36,216 bases of DNA from Chloroflexota bacterium (lineage in GTDB: Bacteria; Chloroflexota; Dormibacteria; Dormibacterales; Dormibacteraceae), in assembly GCA_005881275.1 (NCBI GenBank), contig VBEF01000083.1, forward strand, positions 1 to 36,216, given 5' to 3'. Each line of letters starts with the position of its first letter. The stretch's first letter is position 1. A program made the position numbers and the translations under genes. This document shows, one piece after another, positions 1 to 7,436 of the stretch. Below the pieces are notes generated by a model. That model worked only from the letters and a program-made list of their open reading frames with translations, had not been told where the DNA came from and did not search any database.

Positions 1-174
1 ACCGACTATGGCGTCGCCTTCTTTCGCGACAAGTACCGTCACCGCCGGGTCGGCGACCAGACGCCGGAGACGCTCCATGTCGGGAACGGTCAGCTTGGGA
101 TTGAGTTGCGGCAGCAGCCGCGCGAGCGCGGCGTGCAAGTCGGAGGTTGGTTGCGAAACCACCTCGATCTTCAT
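1..174 (-). CDS. GNAT N-acetyltransferase, N-terminal part (cut by window edge)
   Basis: The reading frame begins at an ATG on the minus strand at 174 and runs off the window start, giving 58 residues that open MKIEVVSQPTSDLHAALARL. The pattern of an N-terminal helix rich in Leu/Ala, then a PxLTVPDMERL stretch and a strand TVLVAKEGDAIVG, is the usual start of a GNAT fold. The acetyl-CoA-binding motif lies outside the window. Its ATG overlaps the TGA of the upstream GNAT gene (ATGA), so the two are probably co-translated. The substrate cannot be told. The family call rests on fold-like pattern only. Confidence 0.6.
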   Translation of the reverse strand, partial: MKIEVVSQPTSDLHAALARLLPQLNPKLTVPDMERLRRLVADPAVTVLVAKEGDAIVG

Positions 175-668
175 GCCTTGAGCTGGAGCACCATCGTCCA
201 GGCAGAACCGATGCGCTCGACCCGCTGGAAGCCAAGGCTTTCGTAGAGGCGCGCCGCCCTTGAGTTGCCATCTTCGACGCTGAGGCTGAGCCCAGGCCTG
301 CCTTGCCCTTGCGCGAGAGTTATGAGGTCCTCCATCAGTCGGCGCCCAACCCGCCGGCCCCGGTATGACGGCATGACCGCGATACCAAGCTCAGGAATCT
401 CGTCCGACACGAAACCGTATCCATGGTCCGCCGTAGAGAACAGCCGGTACCAGGCGGCGCCCAATTTCTCGCCGGCGTCGGAGAGGGCGACCACGCCGGC
501 GTCGCCCGGCCGCCCCCAACCGAGGATGTACTTGCCGGCCTCGGGAATGGCGAGGACGTCCTCCAACGAATGTTGGGGCCCATCCCGCCAGAAGAAAGTC
601 TCGACGAACATCTCGCGCAGGAAATCGTCGTCCCCGGGCTCGAGGGGACGGACGTGGATCCGTCTCAC
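171..668 (-). CDS. GNAT family N-acetyltransferase
   Basis: This 165-residue protein has the GNAT layout: a variable N-terminal half, then strand ELGIAVMPSYRG and the acetyl-CoA pyrophosphate-binding loop RGRRVGRRLM (about residues 103-112), then SLSVEDGNSRAARLYESLGF, the typical C-terminal motif B with N and Y. It should transfer an acetyl group from acetyl-CoA to an amine, but the acceptor is unknown. The start is GTG at 668, the most upstream start after a stop in this frame. The gene overlaps the next GNAT gene by 4 bp (ATGA), forming a two-gene unit. A strong hairpin upstream at 712-740 separates it from the preceding gene. Confidence 0.85.
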   Translation of the reverse strand: MRRIHVRPLEPGDDDFLREMFVETFFWRDGPQHSLEDVLAIPEAGKYILGWGRPGDAGVVALSDAGEKLGAAWYRLFSTADHGYGFVSDEIPELGIAVMPSYRGRRVGRRLMEDLITLAQGQGRPGLSLSVEDGNSRAARLYESLGFQRVERIGSAWTMVLQLKA

Positions 669-711
669 ACGTCAGATCATGGGCGAAGAGGAAACGGCTG
701 CACACTCGAGT

Positions 712-740
712 GAGCTGGAGCCGATCGTCAGCTCCAGCTC
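712..740 (-). terminator. Hairpin terminator without U-tract
   Basis: A perfect 10-bp inverted repeat, GAGCTGGAGC (712-721) and GCTCCAGCTC (731-740), with a 9-nt loop lies 14 nt beyond the stop of the minus-strand gene 755-1084 and before the GNAT pair. No T-run follows on the minus strand. Such hairpins without a T-run are common transcription ends in GC-rich bacteria, so termination is an inference from structure and position. Confidence 0.6.
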
Positions 741-754
741 CCCTCTGCCAGCTG

Positions 755-1084
755 CTAGCGGGCTCCCGCAGGCGTCATCGAGGCGATCCTGCGCTCCGCG
801 GCCTCCATCGTCTTGATCGAAGACTGCACGCTGCCGATCGGGTGGATCTCGGCCTTGATTATTCCGCTGAACGGAAGGTTGCCCAGGACGTCCTGCAGCT
901 CATCACCAGACATGACTTCCACGATGATCACGCCGGCCCTTTCGCCGGCGAACGGATAGACCTGCTTGATCCGCGAGTCCTGGTTGGACGCAAATCCCTG
1001 AAATGTCTGCTTGGCCAACGCGATCGCGGCGGGCGGTGGAACGTTGGTCGAGTCCAGCGCGCGCAAGATCACTACAAACTCCAC
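755..1084 (-). CDS. Small muconolactone-isomerase-like (ferredoxin-like fold) protein
   Basis: I place the start at GTG 1084, giving 109 residues beginning (M)EFVVILRALDSTNVPPPAAI. An excellent Shine-Dalgarno, AAAGGAGG, lies 10 nt upstream. The frame stays open to 1129, but those extra residues (Arg/Ser/Lys-rich) lie upstream of the SD and are unlikely to be translated. The alternation of strand EFVVILRAL, helix AAIALAKQTFQGFAS, strand RAGVIIVEVMS, helix ELQDVLGNLPFSG and strand IIKAEIHPI resembles dimeric alpha/beta-barrel proteins such as muconolactone isomerase or YCII-like proteins. No catalytic motif is recognisable. Its neighbours AzlCD give no functional clue. Confidence 0.7.
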   Translation of the reverse strand: MEFVVILRALDSTNVPPPAAIALAKQTFQGFASNQDSRIKQVYPFAGERAGVIIVEVMSGDELQDVLGNLPFSGIIKAEIHPIGSVQSSIKTMEAAERRIASMTPAGAR

Positions 1085-1092
1085 GGCTTTCG

Positions 1093-1102
1093 AACCTCCT
1101 TT
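1093..1102 (-). promoter_or_regulatory. Strong Shine-Dalgarno fixing the GTG start at 1084
   Basis: On the minus strand the sequence reads AAAGGAGGTT, ten nucleotides (counted from GGAGG) before GTG at 1084. It is one of the best ribosome binding sites in the window and decides the start of the small protein 755-1084 against the longer open frame. Confidence 0.75.
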
Positions 1103-1141
1103 GGAACGTGATCGAGGGCGACTTGCCACCAGCCTAGAACG

Positions 1142-1441
1142 CTAGATGAGGCGAATCAAGGCCGCGGTGGCCGAAGCGGCGACCACCACGACCAGAAACG
1201 GAGCCCGGAGCGCGACCGCAATAATCGCGACACCGAGTGACACCACCCGGACGTCGAGGACGAGGTGCTGACCCGTGGAGAACGTCTGGATCGCGACCAG
1301 GGCGGCAAGCAACGCGACCGGGATCAGCGGCACGGTGCGCTGAAGACGCGCGTCGCGAAGCCACGACTCCGGCAGCGACAGGCCGGCCAGCTTCAGTCCG
1401 TAGCACGCAGCGGACGCAATCAGCACGCCCGCCCAGATCAT
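1142..1441 (-). CDS. azlD: AzlD-family branched-chain amino acid exporter small subunit
   Basis: This is a 99-residue hydrophobic protein with about four membrane segments (roughly residues 2-20, 38-52, 63-80, 81-98), the size and pattern of AzlD. AzlD works with AzlC to export branched-chain amino acids or related compounds across the cytoplasmic membrane. The sequence contains RTVPLIPVALLAALVAIQTF, matching the P-rich second segment typical of the family. It starts inside the stop of azlC (ATGA overlap at 1438-1441), so the two subunits are translationally coupled. It is followed after 57 bp by the small protein at 755-1084. Confidence 0.88.
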   Translation of the reverse strand: MIWAGVLIASAACYGLKLAGLSLPESWLRDARLQRTVPLIPVALLAALVAIQTFSTGQHLVLDVRVVSLGVAIIAVALRAPFLVVVVAASATAALIRLI

Positions 1442-2097
1442 CGGCGCCTCATCACGCCGTACAGCGCCACCAGCACCGCGATCACCAGCAGCGGCACTCC
1501 GGCCGGGACGAACGGGAGCAGCACGATAGCGGCCGCCGCCGAGGCGAGCGCGATCGCCAGCGGTTCGCGAGACCTCAGCCGGGGAGCGAGCAGCGCGAGG
1601 AAAGCGGCCGGCGGCGCGGCGTCCAGGCCGAAAACCTTCGGATTCGGGATCGCTTGGGTCGCCAGCGCCCCGATGAGGGTGCCCACGTTCCAGAACACGA
1701 ACAGCGCGAAGCCGGTGGCCCAGAACGCGTAGCGGCTCTGGCGCGGATCGTCGCGGGCGATCGCCATCGCGGTCGTCTCATCGATCACGAAATGCGCGGC
1801 CGCTACCCGGCGCGCACCGCGGACGCCGAGCAGCGTGGAGAGCCGGACCCCGTAGAGCGCGTTGCGCGATCCAAGCAGCGCGGCCGTCGCGGCGCCGGCC
1901 CACACGCTGCCGCCGGCTCCGATCACACCGACGAGCGCGAACTGGGAGGCGCCGGTGAACATGAGGACCGATAAGGCGCATGTCTGGAGCAGCGACACTC
2001 CGGCGGCGGTCGAGATCGCGCCGAAGGAGATCGCATAAGCGCCGCTCGCGATGGCGATGCCGAGTGCATCGCGGAGAATCGCCCTCTCGGGTGACAT
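1438..2097 (-). CDS. azlC: AzlC-family branched-chain amino acid exporter large subunit
   Basis: This 219-residue protein has a short N-terminal stretch, then ALGIAIASGAYAISFGAIST, LSVLMFTGASQFALVGVIGAGGS and ALLGSRNALYGVRLSTLLG. The last two are the diagnostic AzlC motifs (F.GASQFA and R..LYG). About seven membrane segments follow, matching family length (220-240). AzlC is the core of the AzlCD exporter. An AGGAAG ribosome binding site lies upstream of ATG 2097. The gene overlaps azlD by 4 bp. The transported substrate cannot be fixed from sequence alone. Confidence 0.92.
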   Translation of the reverse strand: MSPERAILRDALGIAIASGAYAISFGAISTAAGVSLLQTCALSVLMFTGASQFALVGVIGAGGSVWAGAATAALLGSRNALYGVRLSTLLGVRGARRVAAAHFVIDETTAMAIARDDPRQSRYAFWATGFALFVFWNVGTLIGALATQAIPNPKVFGLDAAPPAAFLALLAPRLRSREPLAIALASAAAAIVLLPFVPAGVPLLVIAVLVALYGVMRRR

Positions 2098-2125
2098 CCC
2101 CGGGATTGTGAGACTTCCTAGACGG

Positions 2126-2617
2126 TCAGCTCGCCTTGGTGGTGATGGCGGCGCCAGCCGGGCTCACGACCCACCACAGTCCGCCGAAGCCGTTGATTCC
2201 CTGCCCGGTGATATCCCCCGGTGCCTTGTCCTTGACGAAGTAGTAGAGGGGATGTCCGGCGTATGTGACCTCGACCTTGCCGTCTGTGCGCGTGGTCGTG
2301 CCGAGAAGCGAGGCGTCAACGCCGGTGCCCGCCTGGGGCGTGCCGTCGGTGAGCAGTGGCGGCCAGACGTTGGCGCAGCTCGTGTAGCAGGTGGACGCGG
2401 TGCCGGTGTCGGCGACGAAGAGATACAGGGTCATCCCCTTGTCGTCGACCAGGATCTGACCCAGCTTGGCGTTGTTGGTGGCCGCAACTTTCGATCCGGT
2501 TGCAGATGGGCTCGGCGAGTGGGTCGCCGCCCCGGAGGATGGGCTCGAACCGCCACACGCCACGGCCAGCAGCGCCGTGACACCCAGGATCCCAACAGCA
2601 TGCACCTTCCACCGCAT
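2126..2617 (-). CDS. Secreted lipoprotein with COG4315-type repeats
   Basis: This 163-residue protein has a signal peptide (MRWKVHAVGILGVTALLAVA) ending in lipobox LLAVAC, so Cys21 would be lipidated. A Ser/Thr/Pro/Ala-rich linker (about residues 22-45) follows. The mature part has two related blocks: LGQILVDDKGMTLYLFVAD with CYTSCANVWPPLL, then VEVTYAGHPLYYFVKDK with GGLWWVVSPAG. This is the 'secreted repeat of unknown function' (Lipoprotein_15, PF03640) pattern with its invariant C..C..WPP motif. It is anchored outside the cytoplasmic membrane. The biochemical role of the family is unknown. It sits alone between azlC and the SDR gene. Confidence 0.88.
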   Translation of the reverse strand: MRWKVHAVGILGVTALLAVACGGSSPSSGAATHSPSPSATGSKVAATNNAKLGQILVDDKGMTLYLFVADTGTASTCYTSCANVWPPLLTDGTPQAGTGVDASLLGTTTRTDGKVEVTYAGHPLYYFVKDKAPGDITGQGINGFGGLWWVVSPAGAAITTKAS

Positions 2618-2654
2618 GTCTTGAGATACCGACCCGGGTTACGCGGCTAGGCTG

Positions 2655-3422
2655 CTATTCCGGGGTGACGTAAGCAGCGGTGAGACCGCCGTCGACCAGG
2701 AAGGTCGCTCCATTCACATAGCTCGACTCGTCGCTGGCCAGGAAGAGCGCGGCGTTGGCGATCTCGCGCGCCTTGGCCAGGCGTCCCATGGGCAGGTGCA
2801 CGCGCCTGCGCTGGTAGGCGCCAGGGTCTTCGTTGAAGATGCGCATCAAGAGCGGGGTCTCGACCGGTCCGGGGCAAAGGGCGTTCACGCGCACACCTTG
2901 CCGGGCGAACTGGACGGCGAGCTCACGGCTCATCGACAGGACCGCGCCCTTCGAAGCCGTGTAGGCGATCTGAGAGGTGGCCGCGCCGAGGATCGCGACG
3001 AAGGACGCCACGTTGATCACCGAACCTCCACCAGCTTCGAGCAGGTGCGGGATGCCGTACTTGCAGCAGAGGAAGACTCCTTTCGCGTTGACGGCCTGGA
3101 CTCGATCCCACGCGTCGGGCTCGGTGGTGAGGATCGAGTCGTCGTCCGGCGGCATGATGCCCGCGTTGTTGTAGAGCACGTCGATCCGCTCATAGCGCCG
3201 CACGGTCTCGGCATACATCTCCTGCACGCTCTTGGCGTCGCTGACGTCGGCGGCGAAGAAGAACGCGTCGCGACATTCTGATGCCGTCTTCTCTCCGGCC
3301 TCCCGGCCCACGTCCGCCACGCAGACGCGCGCGCCCTCAGCCGAGAACAACAGCGCGGCCTCGCGGCCGATGCCGCCCGCGGCCCCGGTGATGACGGTTA
3401 CTTTGCCGTCGAGACGCCCCAT
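2655..3422 (-). CDS. SDR-family NAD(P)-dependent dehydrogenase
   Basis: This 255-residue classical short-chain dehydrogenase has the cofactor motif TGAAGGIG (residues 12-19), an acidic residue in CVADV that favours NAD, NNAG (85-88), catalytic Ser140, Tyr154 and Lys158 (YTASK) and the C-terminal VNGATFLVDGG. It would oxidise an alcohol to a carbonyl or the reverse. Its start shares one base with the stop of the glutamine-synthetase-like gene (TGATG), and the permease lies upstream. It is therefore likely to act on the transported amino-alcohol or its gamma-glutamyl derivative. That role is inferred from context. Confidence 0.9.
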   Translation of the reverse strand: MGRLDGKVTVITGAAGGIGREAALLFSAEGARVCVADVGREAGEKTASECRDAFFFAADVSDAKSVQEMYAETVRRYERIDVLYNNAGIMPPDDDSILTTEPDAWDRVQAVNAKGVFLCCKYGIPHLLEAGGGSVINVASFVAILGAATSQIAYTASKGAVLSMSRELAVQFARQGVRVNALCPGPVETPLLMRIFNEDPGAYQRRRVHLPMGRLAKAREIANAALFLASDESSYVNGATFLVDGGLTAAYVTPE

Positions 3423-4798
3423 CAGCCTCGTTCGAAGAGCCGTTCGCGCTCGTAGTTCGTGACGACCTTGTCGAACAGCGACTGCTCGGTGCGCGCGTAG
3501 TTCAGGTAGTGGTCGATGACGTCATCGCCGAACGCCTGGCGGGCCATCGTCCCACGCTCCAGCAGTCCGATGGCGTCGCGCAGCGAACCCGGAAACCGCT
3601 GGACGTCCGACTCGTAGGCGTTGCCTTTGAACTCCGGCGGAAGGTTGAGCTTCTGCTCCACGCCATGCAGCCCGGCGGCGAGCAACGCCGCAAAGCAGAG
3701 GTAAGGGTTGACGTCTGCGCCGGGGATCCGCGACTCGGTCCTCAGGTGCTGCCCGTGGCCGACGATGCGAAACCCGCACGTCCTGTTGTCATGGCCCCAC
3801 GCCAGCGTGGTGGGCGCCCAGCTCCCCGCGGCGTAGCGCTTGTAGGAATTGACGTTCGGCGCGAGGAAGATCGCCAGCTCGGACGCGTACGCGATGTGGC
3901 CCGCCAGGTACTGCTTGAACACATCCGACTCGCCGTCGAACGCGTTGCGCGAGTCCTTCCACAGGCTCGAGTGCACGTGACAGGAGCTGCCGATCCAGCG
4001 ATGGTCGGGTTTCGCCATGAAGGTCACCGAGCAGCCGGCCTGGTGCGCCATCTCCTTGATGCCGTTCTTGTAGATCACATGGTTGTCCGCCATCGTCACC
4101 GCGTCGGAGTAGCGGAAGTTGATCTCCTGCTGGCCGGGCCACGCCTCGCCCTTCGAGCTCTCGACCGGGATCCCGGCGCCCTTCATGCCCTTGCGGACGG
4201 CGCGAAGAAACGGCTCGTCGTAGGTAGTCGCCAGGATGTGGTAGTCGAGGATGTAAGGCACGGACGGCACCAGGTCGATGTAATGCTTGGCATGCGCCTC
4301 CGCATACGTCTCCTTGAGCAGGAAGAACTCGAGCTCGGAGCCGAACATGGGCTCGAACCCGAGCGCGCGCGCCCGCTCGACCTGCGCCCGCAGGACCTGG
4401 CGCGGCGACGGCCGCACCGGCTTGCCGTCGTGCCAGGCGACGTCGCACAGGACCAGCGCGGTGGACTCGAGCCAGGGAATCCGGCGGAGCGACGTGAAGT
4501 CGGGCACGAGGTCGAAGTCGCCGTACCCAGACTCCCAGTTCGCCATCTGATAGCCGGGAATGGGGTCCATCTCCATGTCGAGCGCGAGCAGGTAATTGCA
4601 GCCCTCGACGGACTCGCCGTGTCCTGCCGACTCCATGAAGTACTCCGCGTCGATTCGCTTGCCCATGAGGCGGCCCTGCATGTCCGTGAACGCGACGACG
4701 ACCGTGTCGATGAGACCGTTCTCGATGTCGGACGCAAGCTTGTCCTTGGTCAGCGCCGGCTCGCGGTCGGGCCGAGTCGCCTTGTCCTTGGTCAACAT
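3422..4798 (-). CDS. Glutamine-synthetase-like gamma-glutamylamide ligase (PuuA/IpuC type)
   Basis: This 458-residue protein is a full glutamine synthetase fold: beta-grasp N-terminus (DTVVVAFTDMQGRLMGKRID), metal/ATP glutamates in GSELEFFLL (Glu155, Glu157), PGQQEINFRY (221-230), HVH (274-276), then NSYKRYAAGSWAPTTLAWG, NRTCGFRIVG and RIPGADVNPY. The family ATP-dependently joins glutamate to ammonia or, in this subgroup, to an amine, giving a gamma-glutamylamide. An excellent AGGAGG lies 7 nt before ATG 4798. Clustering with an ethanolamine-type permease and an SDR favours an amine ligase over nitrogen assimilation. The exact amine is unknown. A second ligase at 14031-15314 belongs to the divergent operon. 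Confidence 0.88.
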   Translation of the reverse strand: MLTKDKATRPDREPALTKDKLASDIENGLIDTVVVAFTDMQGRLMGKRIDAEYFMESAGHGESVEGCNYLLALDMEMDPIPGYQMANWESGYGDFDLVPDFTSLRRIPWLESTALVLCDVAWHDGKPVRPSPRQVLRAQVERARALGFEPMFGSELEFFLLKETYAEAHAKHYIDLVPSVPYILDYHILATTYDEPFLRAVRKGMKGAGIPVESSKGEAWPGQQEINFRYSDAVTMADNHVIYKNGIKEMAHQAGCSVTFMAKPDHRWIGSSCHVHSSLWKDSRNAFDGESDVFKQYLAGHIAYASELAIFLAPNVNSYKRYAAGSWAPTTLAWGHDNRTCGFRIVGHGQHLRTESRIPGADVNPYLCFAALLAAGLHGVEQKLNLPPEFKGNAYESDVQRFPGSLRDAIGLLERGTMARQAFGDDVIDHYLNYARTEQSLFDKVVTNYERERLFERG

Positions 4799-4844
4799 CC
4801 AGACACCTCCTGGGCCGGCGGCACGCCAATCAGATTAAAGAGAG

Positions 4845-4874
4845 GCTGGTGAGCGCTCTCGCACGCTCACCAGC
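4845..4874 (-). terminator. 11-bp hairpin between permease and ligase genes
   Basis: A perfect inverted repeat, GCTGGTGAGCG (4845-4855) and CGCTCACCAGC (4864-4874), with an 8-nt loop lies 16 bases beyond the permease stop. On the minus strand CTCTCTTTAATC follows, a weak T-rich tract. It could terminate part of the transcription after the permease, or stabilise the permease mRNA 3' end, so that permease and ligase are made in different amounts. Confidence 0.6.
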
Positions 4875-4890
4875 TTGCGTAGACGAAACG

Positions 4891-6498
4891 CTAGTTGCTT
4901 CCTCCGGACGGCGCCCCAGCGGGACTGGCCGGTGCGGCTGCGCCCTCGACCGGGATGTCGGTGACCTTGGTCTTTCCGTAGCCCTCCCTCTCGGGGTCGC
5001 CGTGCTGACCCTGGGTCAGCGCGAACTCTTCTTCCGGCGACAGGACGAGCCGGTGCCGACCGACGATCGCGAAGTACGCGATGCCGATCAGGAAGTAGAC
5101 CAGGGTGCCCACGACACCCGGACGATACGTCTCGTTGAAGTAGAGCGAGATCAAAGAGATGATCGCGATCACGCCGGCGATTCCGGCACCCCAGACACCT
5201 ACCGGGCTCCTGTAAGGCCGCTCGATGTTGGGCAGGCGGCGGCGCAGGAAGATGAATGAAGCGCACTGCATCGCGTAAGACACGACGGCGCCGAACACCG
5301 CCATGTAGAGAAGTGCGCCGACCACCTGGCCTGCGACGAGGTTCTTCTGCGTGCCGAGGTATGTCAAGAGGCACGCGAGCACGAGGCCGACGACCCCACC
5401 GGCGATGAGTGCGATGTGAGGCGTCTTCAAGGTCGGATGAGTCACGGAGAGGAAGTGCGGGAAGTAGCCCGCGCGGGAGAGCGAGTACGTATTGCGGCCG
5501 TAGGCGTAGATGATCGTGAAAAAGCTGGCGATCAGGCCGACGAGTCCGATCAGGGCCAGCAACGCGGCCCCTGTGCCCGAGCCGAAGACCGCCTTGAAGC
5601 CGTCGAACAAGGGAGTGGCAGAGTTGCCCAGGTCCTTCGACCCGCCACCGATGGCGGGGTTCAAGAGAAAGATCAGCGCTCCAGTTATGACGAGGGTGGT
5701 CAGGCCCCAGACCGCCGCTCGCGGGATGTCGCGCTTTGGATCATGCGACTCCTCGGCGGCAAGTGGCAGCTCTTCGATTGCGAGGTAAAACCAGATCGCG
5801 AACGGGATGGCGGGGAAGATGCCCGCCAGGCCAAATGGCAGGAACCACGACTGACCGCTCTGCGGCGGGATGTTCGTCAGCAGGCTGAAGTTGAGCTTGC
5901 CGGAGAAGATGACTGAGAGGAAGAAGACCGCGAGGATGCCCAGGGCGATGGCGTTGATCGCAACCGTGAAGCGCATGGTGGCCACGATGCCCCGGATGTT
6001 GATGCCGACGAAGACGATGTAAGAGACGATGAACCAGACGTAGGGCGTGTTCCACCAGGGATCGCCCTGAACATTGAAAAGCGACTGGACGATGGCCTGC
6101 ATCAGAAATCCCATGGCGCCTACCACGACTGCGGGCGTGATCACGTACTCCATGTTTTCGGCCAGGCCGGTGATGAACCCGCCCCAGGGTCCGAAGGCGG
6201 ACCTCGCGAACGAATAGGCGCCCCCGGTGTGCGGCAGGGCCGGCGACATCTCCGCGATGCTGAAGACGAGGCCGTAGTACATGATCGCGATGACGACGGT
6301 CGCGATCAGAAGACCCCCAAACCCGCCCACGCCAAGACCGAGGTTCCAGCCGTAGAAGTCGCCCGAGATGACGGCCGCCACGCCCAGCGACCACAGCGAC
6401 CAGAACGCGGCGTGACGCTTGAGTGCCCGCTTGGCGAAATAGGCCGGGCTCGCCTCCCGATAAGCAACCGAACCTACCTTGCGCCGCTCCTCAGACAA
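4891..6498 (-). CDS. APC-superfamily amino acid/amine permease, ethanolamine permease-like
   Basis: The protein has 535 residues from TTG 6498 and about 12 membrane segments. The opening AAVISGDFYGWNLGLGVGGF and the stretch LPHTGGAYSFARSAFGPWGG, then GLAENMEYVITPAVVVG, are hallmarks of the ethanolamine permease branch of the APC superfamily. It should import ethanolamine or a related amine/amino-alcohol with a proton. The open frame reaches another TTG at 6546. I prefer 6498 because AGAGGGGG lies just upstream. The cytoplasmic C-tail is Gly/Ala/Pro-rich. A sigma-70-like promoter (6604-6576) and a GntR-type operator (6549-6559) lie upstream, shared with the divergent gntR gene. Confidence 0.87.
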   Translation of the reverse strand: MSEERRKVGSVAYREASPAYFAKRALKRHAAFWSLWSLGVAAVISGDFYGWNLGLGVGGFGGLLIATVVIAIMYYGLVFSIAEMSPALPHTGGAYSFARSAFGPWGGFITGLAENMEYVITPAVVVGAMGFLMQAIVQSLFNVQGDPWWNTPYVWFIVSYIVFVGINIRGIVATMRFTVAINAIALGILAVFFLSVIFSGKLNFSLLTNIPPQSGQSWFLPFGLAGIFPAIPFAIWFYLAIEELPLAAEESHDPKRDIPRAAVWGLTTLVITGALIFLLNPAIGGGSKDLGNSATPLFDGFKAVFGSGTGAALLALIGLVGLIASFFTIIYAYGRNTYSLSRAGYFPHFLSVTHPTLKTPHIALIAGGVVGLVLACLLTYLGTQKNLVAGQVVGALLYMAVFGAVVSYAMQCASFIFLRRRLPNIERPYRSPVGVWGAGIAGVIAIISLISLYFNETYRPGVVGTLVYFLIGIAYFAIVGRHRLVLSPEEEFALTQGQHGDPEREGYGKTKVTDIPVEGAAAPASPAGAPSGGSN

Positions 6499-6548
6499 GT
6501 GAACTACCCCCTCTCGCGGTGCCCTCCCCAGGCTGCCGCGAATCAAAG

Positions 6549-6559
6549 TTGTCTGACGC
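6549..6559. promoter_or_regulatory. Second GntR-type operator, imperfect
   Basis: TTGTCTGACGC fits the T-N-GT-N3-AC core seen at 6649-6659 but lacks the final A. It lies about 10-20 nt downstream of the predicted permease transcription start, where a bound repressor would block elongation or initiation. Confidence 0.45.
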
Positions 6560-6575
6560 CCTGTCGTGTGCGCGA

Positions 6576-6604
6576 ATGCTAGGGGAGCCCCAATTCCAAG
6601 TCAA
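6576..6604 (-). promoter_or_regulatory. Promoter of permease-ligase-SDR unit
   Basis: On the minus strand TTGACT (6604-6599), 17 nt and TAGCAT (6581-6576) form a good sigma-70-type promoter reading into the permease. The transcription start would be near 6569, leaving a leader of about 70 nt before TTG 6498. Confidence 0.6.
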
Positions 6605-6621
6605 GAATGACTTTTGCGACA

Positions 6622-6654
6622 GGACAACTTTTACCTTGACGCGGTAAGTTGTCC
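6622..6654. repeat. 9-bp inverted repeat in divergent promoter region
   Basis: GGACAACTT (6622-6630) and AAGTTGTCC (6646-6654) form a perfect inverted repeat with a 15-nt spacer. The right arm overlaps the palindromic operator 6649-6659. The left arm therefore carries a half-site of the same motif between the two divergent promoters, suggesting that two regulator dimers bind cooperatively. Confidence 0.6.
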
Positions 6655-6665
6655 GACAAGATACT
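6636..6665 (+). promoter_or_regulatory. Promoter of the gntR operon
   Basis: TTGACG (6636-6641), an 18-nt spacer and GATACT (6660-6665) form a sigma-70-like promoter. The palindrome 6649-6659 sits inside the spacer. The predicted start is only a few nucleotides before ATG 6675, so the message is leaderless or nearly so. Confidence 0.6.
6649..6659. promoter_or_regulatory. Perfect palindromic GntR-type operator
   Basis: TTGTCCGACAA is a perfect 11-bp palindrome around one central base. It fits the GT-N3-AC core known for FadR-type GntR operators. It lies between the -35 and -10 of the gntR promoter, which predicts autorepression. That the adjacent GntR protein binds it is inferred from position. 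Confidence 0.6.
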
Positions 6666-6674
6666 AGGTGGGCC

Positions 6675-7436
6675 ATGCCAAACCAGAACCTCGAGGAACG
6701 CGCGCGGCCGCGCAGCGTCCTAGTCCGGGAACAGCTGACCCAGAGGATTGACAGCGGGGCGCTCGCCGCCGGGTCACGGCTTCCGTCTGAGCCGGCGCTC
6801 GCCACGGAGCTGGGCGTTTCCCGCGCCACGCTCCGCGAGGCGCTGCGAGCCCTCGAAAGCGAGGGCTTGGTCCGCCGGATGTGGGGTGCGGGCACTTTCG
6901 TCGCCGACGGCCGCCGCGTGACCAACAGCCTGGACGCAAACTTCGGCGTGACTGACGCGATCCGGGCCGCCGGTATGCAGGCCGGCATAGAGCAGGCGCG
7001 CCACTCGATGGAGCCGGCGACCGACAGCGAGGCCGCTCGGCTCGAGCTCCAGCCGGGGTCTGACGTGCTGGTGGTCGAACGCGTTCGAACAGCCGACGGC
7101 AAACCGGTTGTTCTCTCTCGGGACATTTTGCCCGGCCGCCTGATCGCGAAACAGCCCGAGCTTGCCGACGAGATGCTCAAGCGGTCGATCTACGAAGTGC
7201 TGGAGCGAGACCTCGGTGTCGTGATCCACCATGGCGTGGCGAGCTTCCGCCCAGTGCGGGCCGATGTGACCGTGGCGCGCCGGCTGGGCGTGCCCCGCGG
7301 CGAGCTGTTGCTCGCCATCTGGCAGGTCGACTATTCGGACGACGGCGTGCCGGTGCTCTCGTCGTACGAGTATCACCTCGCTGATGCGTTCGAGTTCACC
7401 GTGCTGCCGCGCGGCCCAGGAAGGAGGTTGTCGTGA
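6675..7436 (+). CDS. GntR/HutC-family transcriptional regulator
   Basis: The protein has 253 residues. The N-terminal winged helix-turn-helix includes LTQRIDSGALAAGSRLPSEP, LATELGVSRATLREALRALE and the wing GLVRRMWGAGTFVA (to about residue 76). The C-terminal half (about 85-245) has the UTRA ligand-binding pattern: VLVVERVRTADGKPVVLSRD, SIYEVLERDLGV and VPVLSSYEYHLADAFEF. It is the first gene of the operon and overlaps the aldolase by 4 bp (GTGA). Palindromic sites at 6549-6559 and 6649-6659 flank its start region and that of the divergent permease. It probably represses both units until a pathway intermediate binds. The start lies 9 nt after a -10 box, so translation may be leaderless. Confidence 0.9.
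   Translation: MPNQNLEERARPRSVLVREQLTQRIDSGALAAGSRLPSEPALATELGVSRATLREALRALESEGLVRRMWGAGTFVADGRRVTNSLDANFGVTDAIRAAGMQAGIEQARHSMEPATDSEAARLELQPGSDVLVVERVRTADGKPVVLSRDILPGRLIAKQPELADEMLKRSIYEVLERDLGVVIHHGVASFRPVRADVTVARRLGVPRGELLLAIWQVDYSDDGVPVLSSYEYHLADAFEFTVLPRGPGRRLS

Noticed and set aside
3509-4852. 447-codon open frame on the plus strand opposite the glutamine-synthetase-like gene
   Set aside because: GC-rich shadow frame: Arg/His/Val-rich with no domain, exactly antisense to a fully conserved enzyme.
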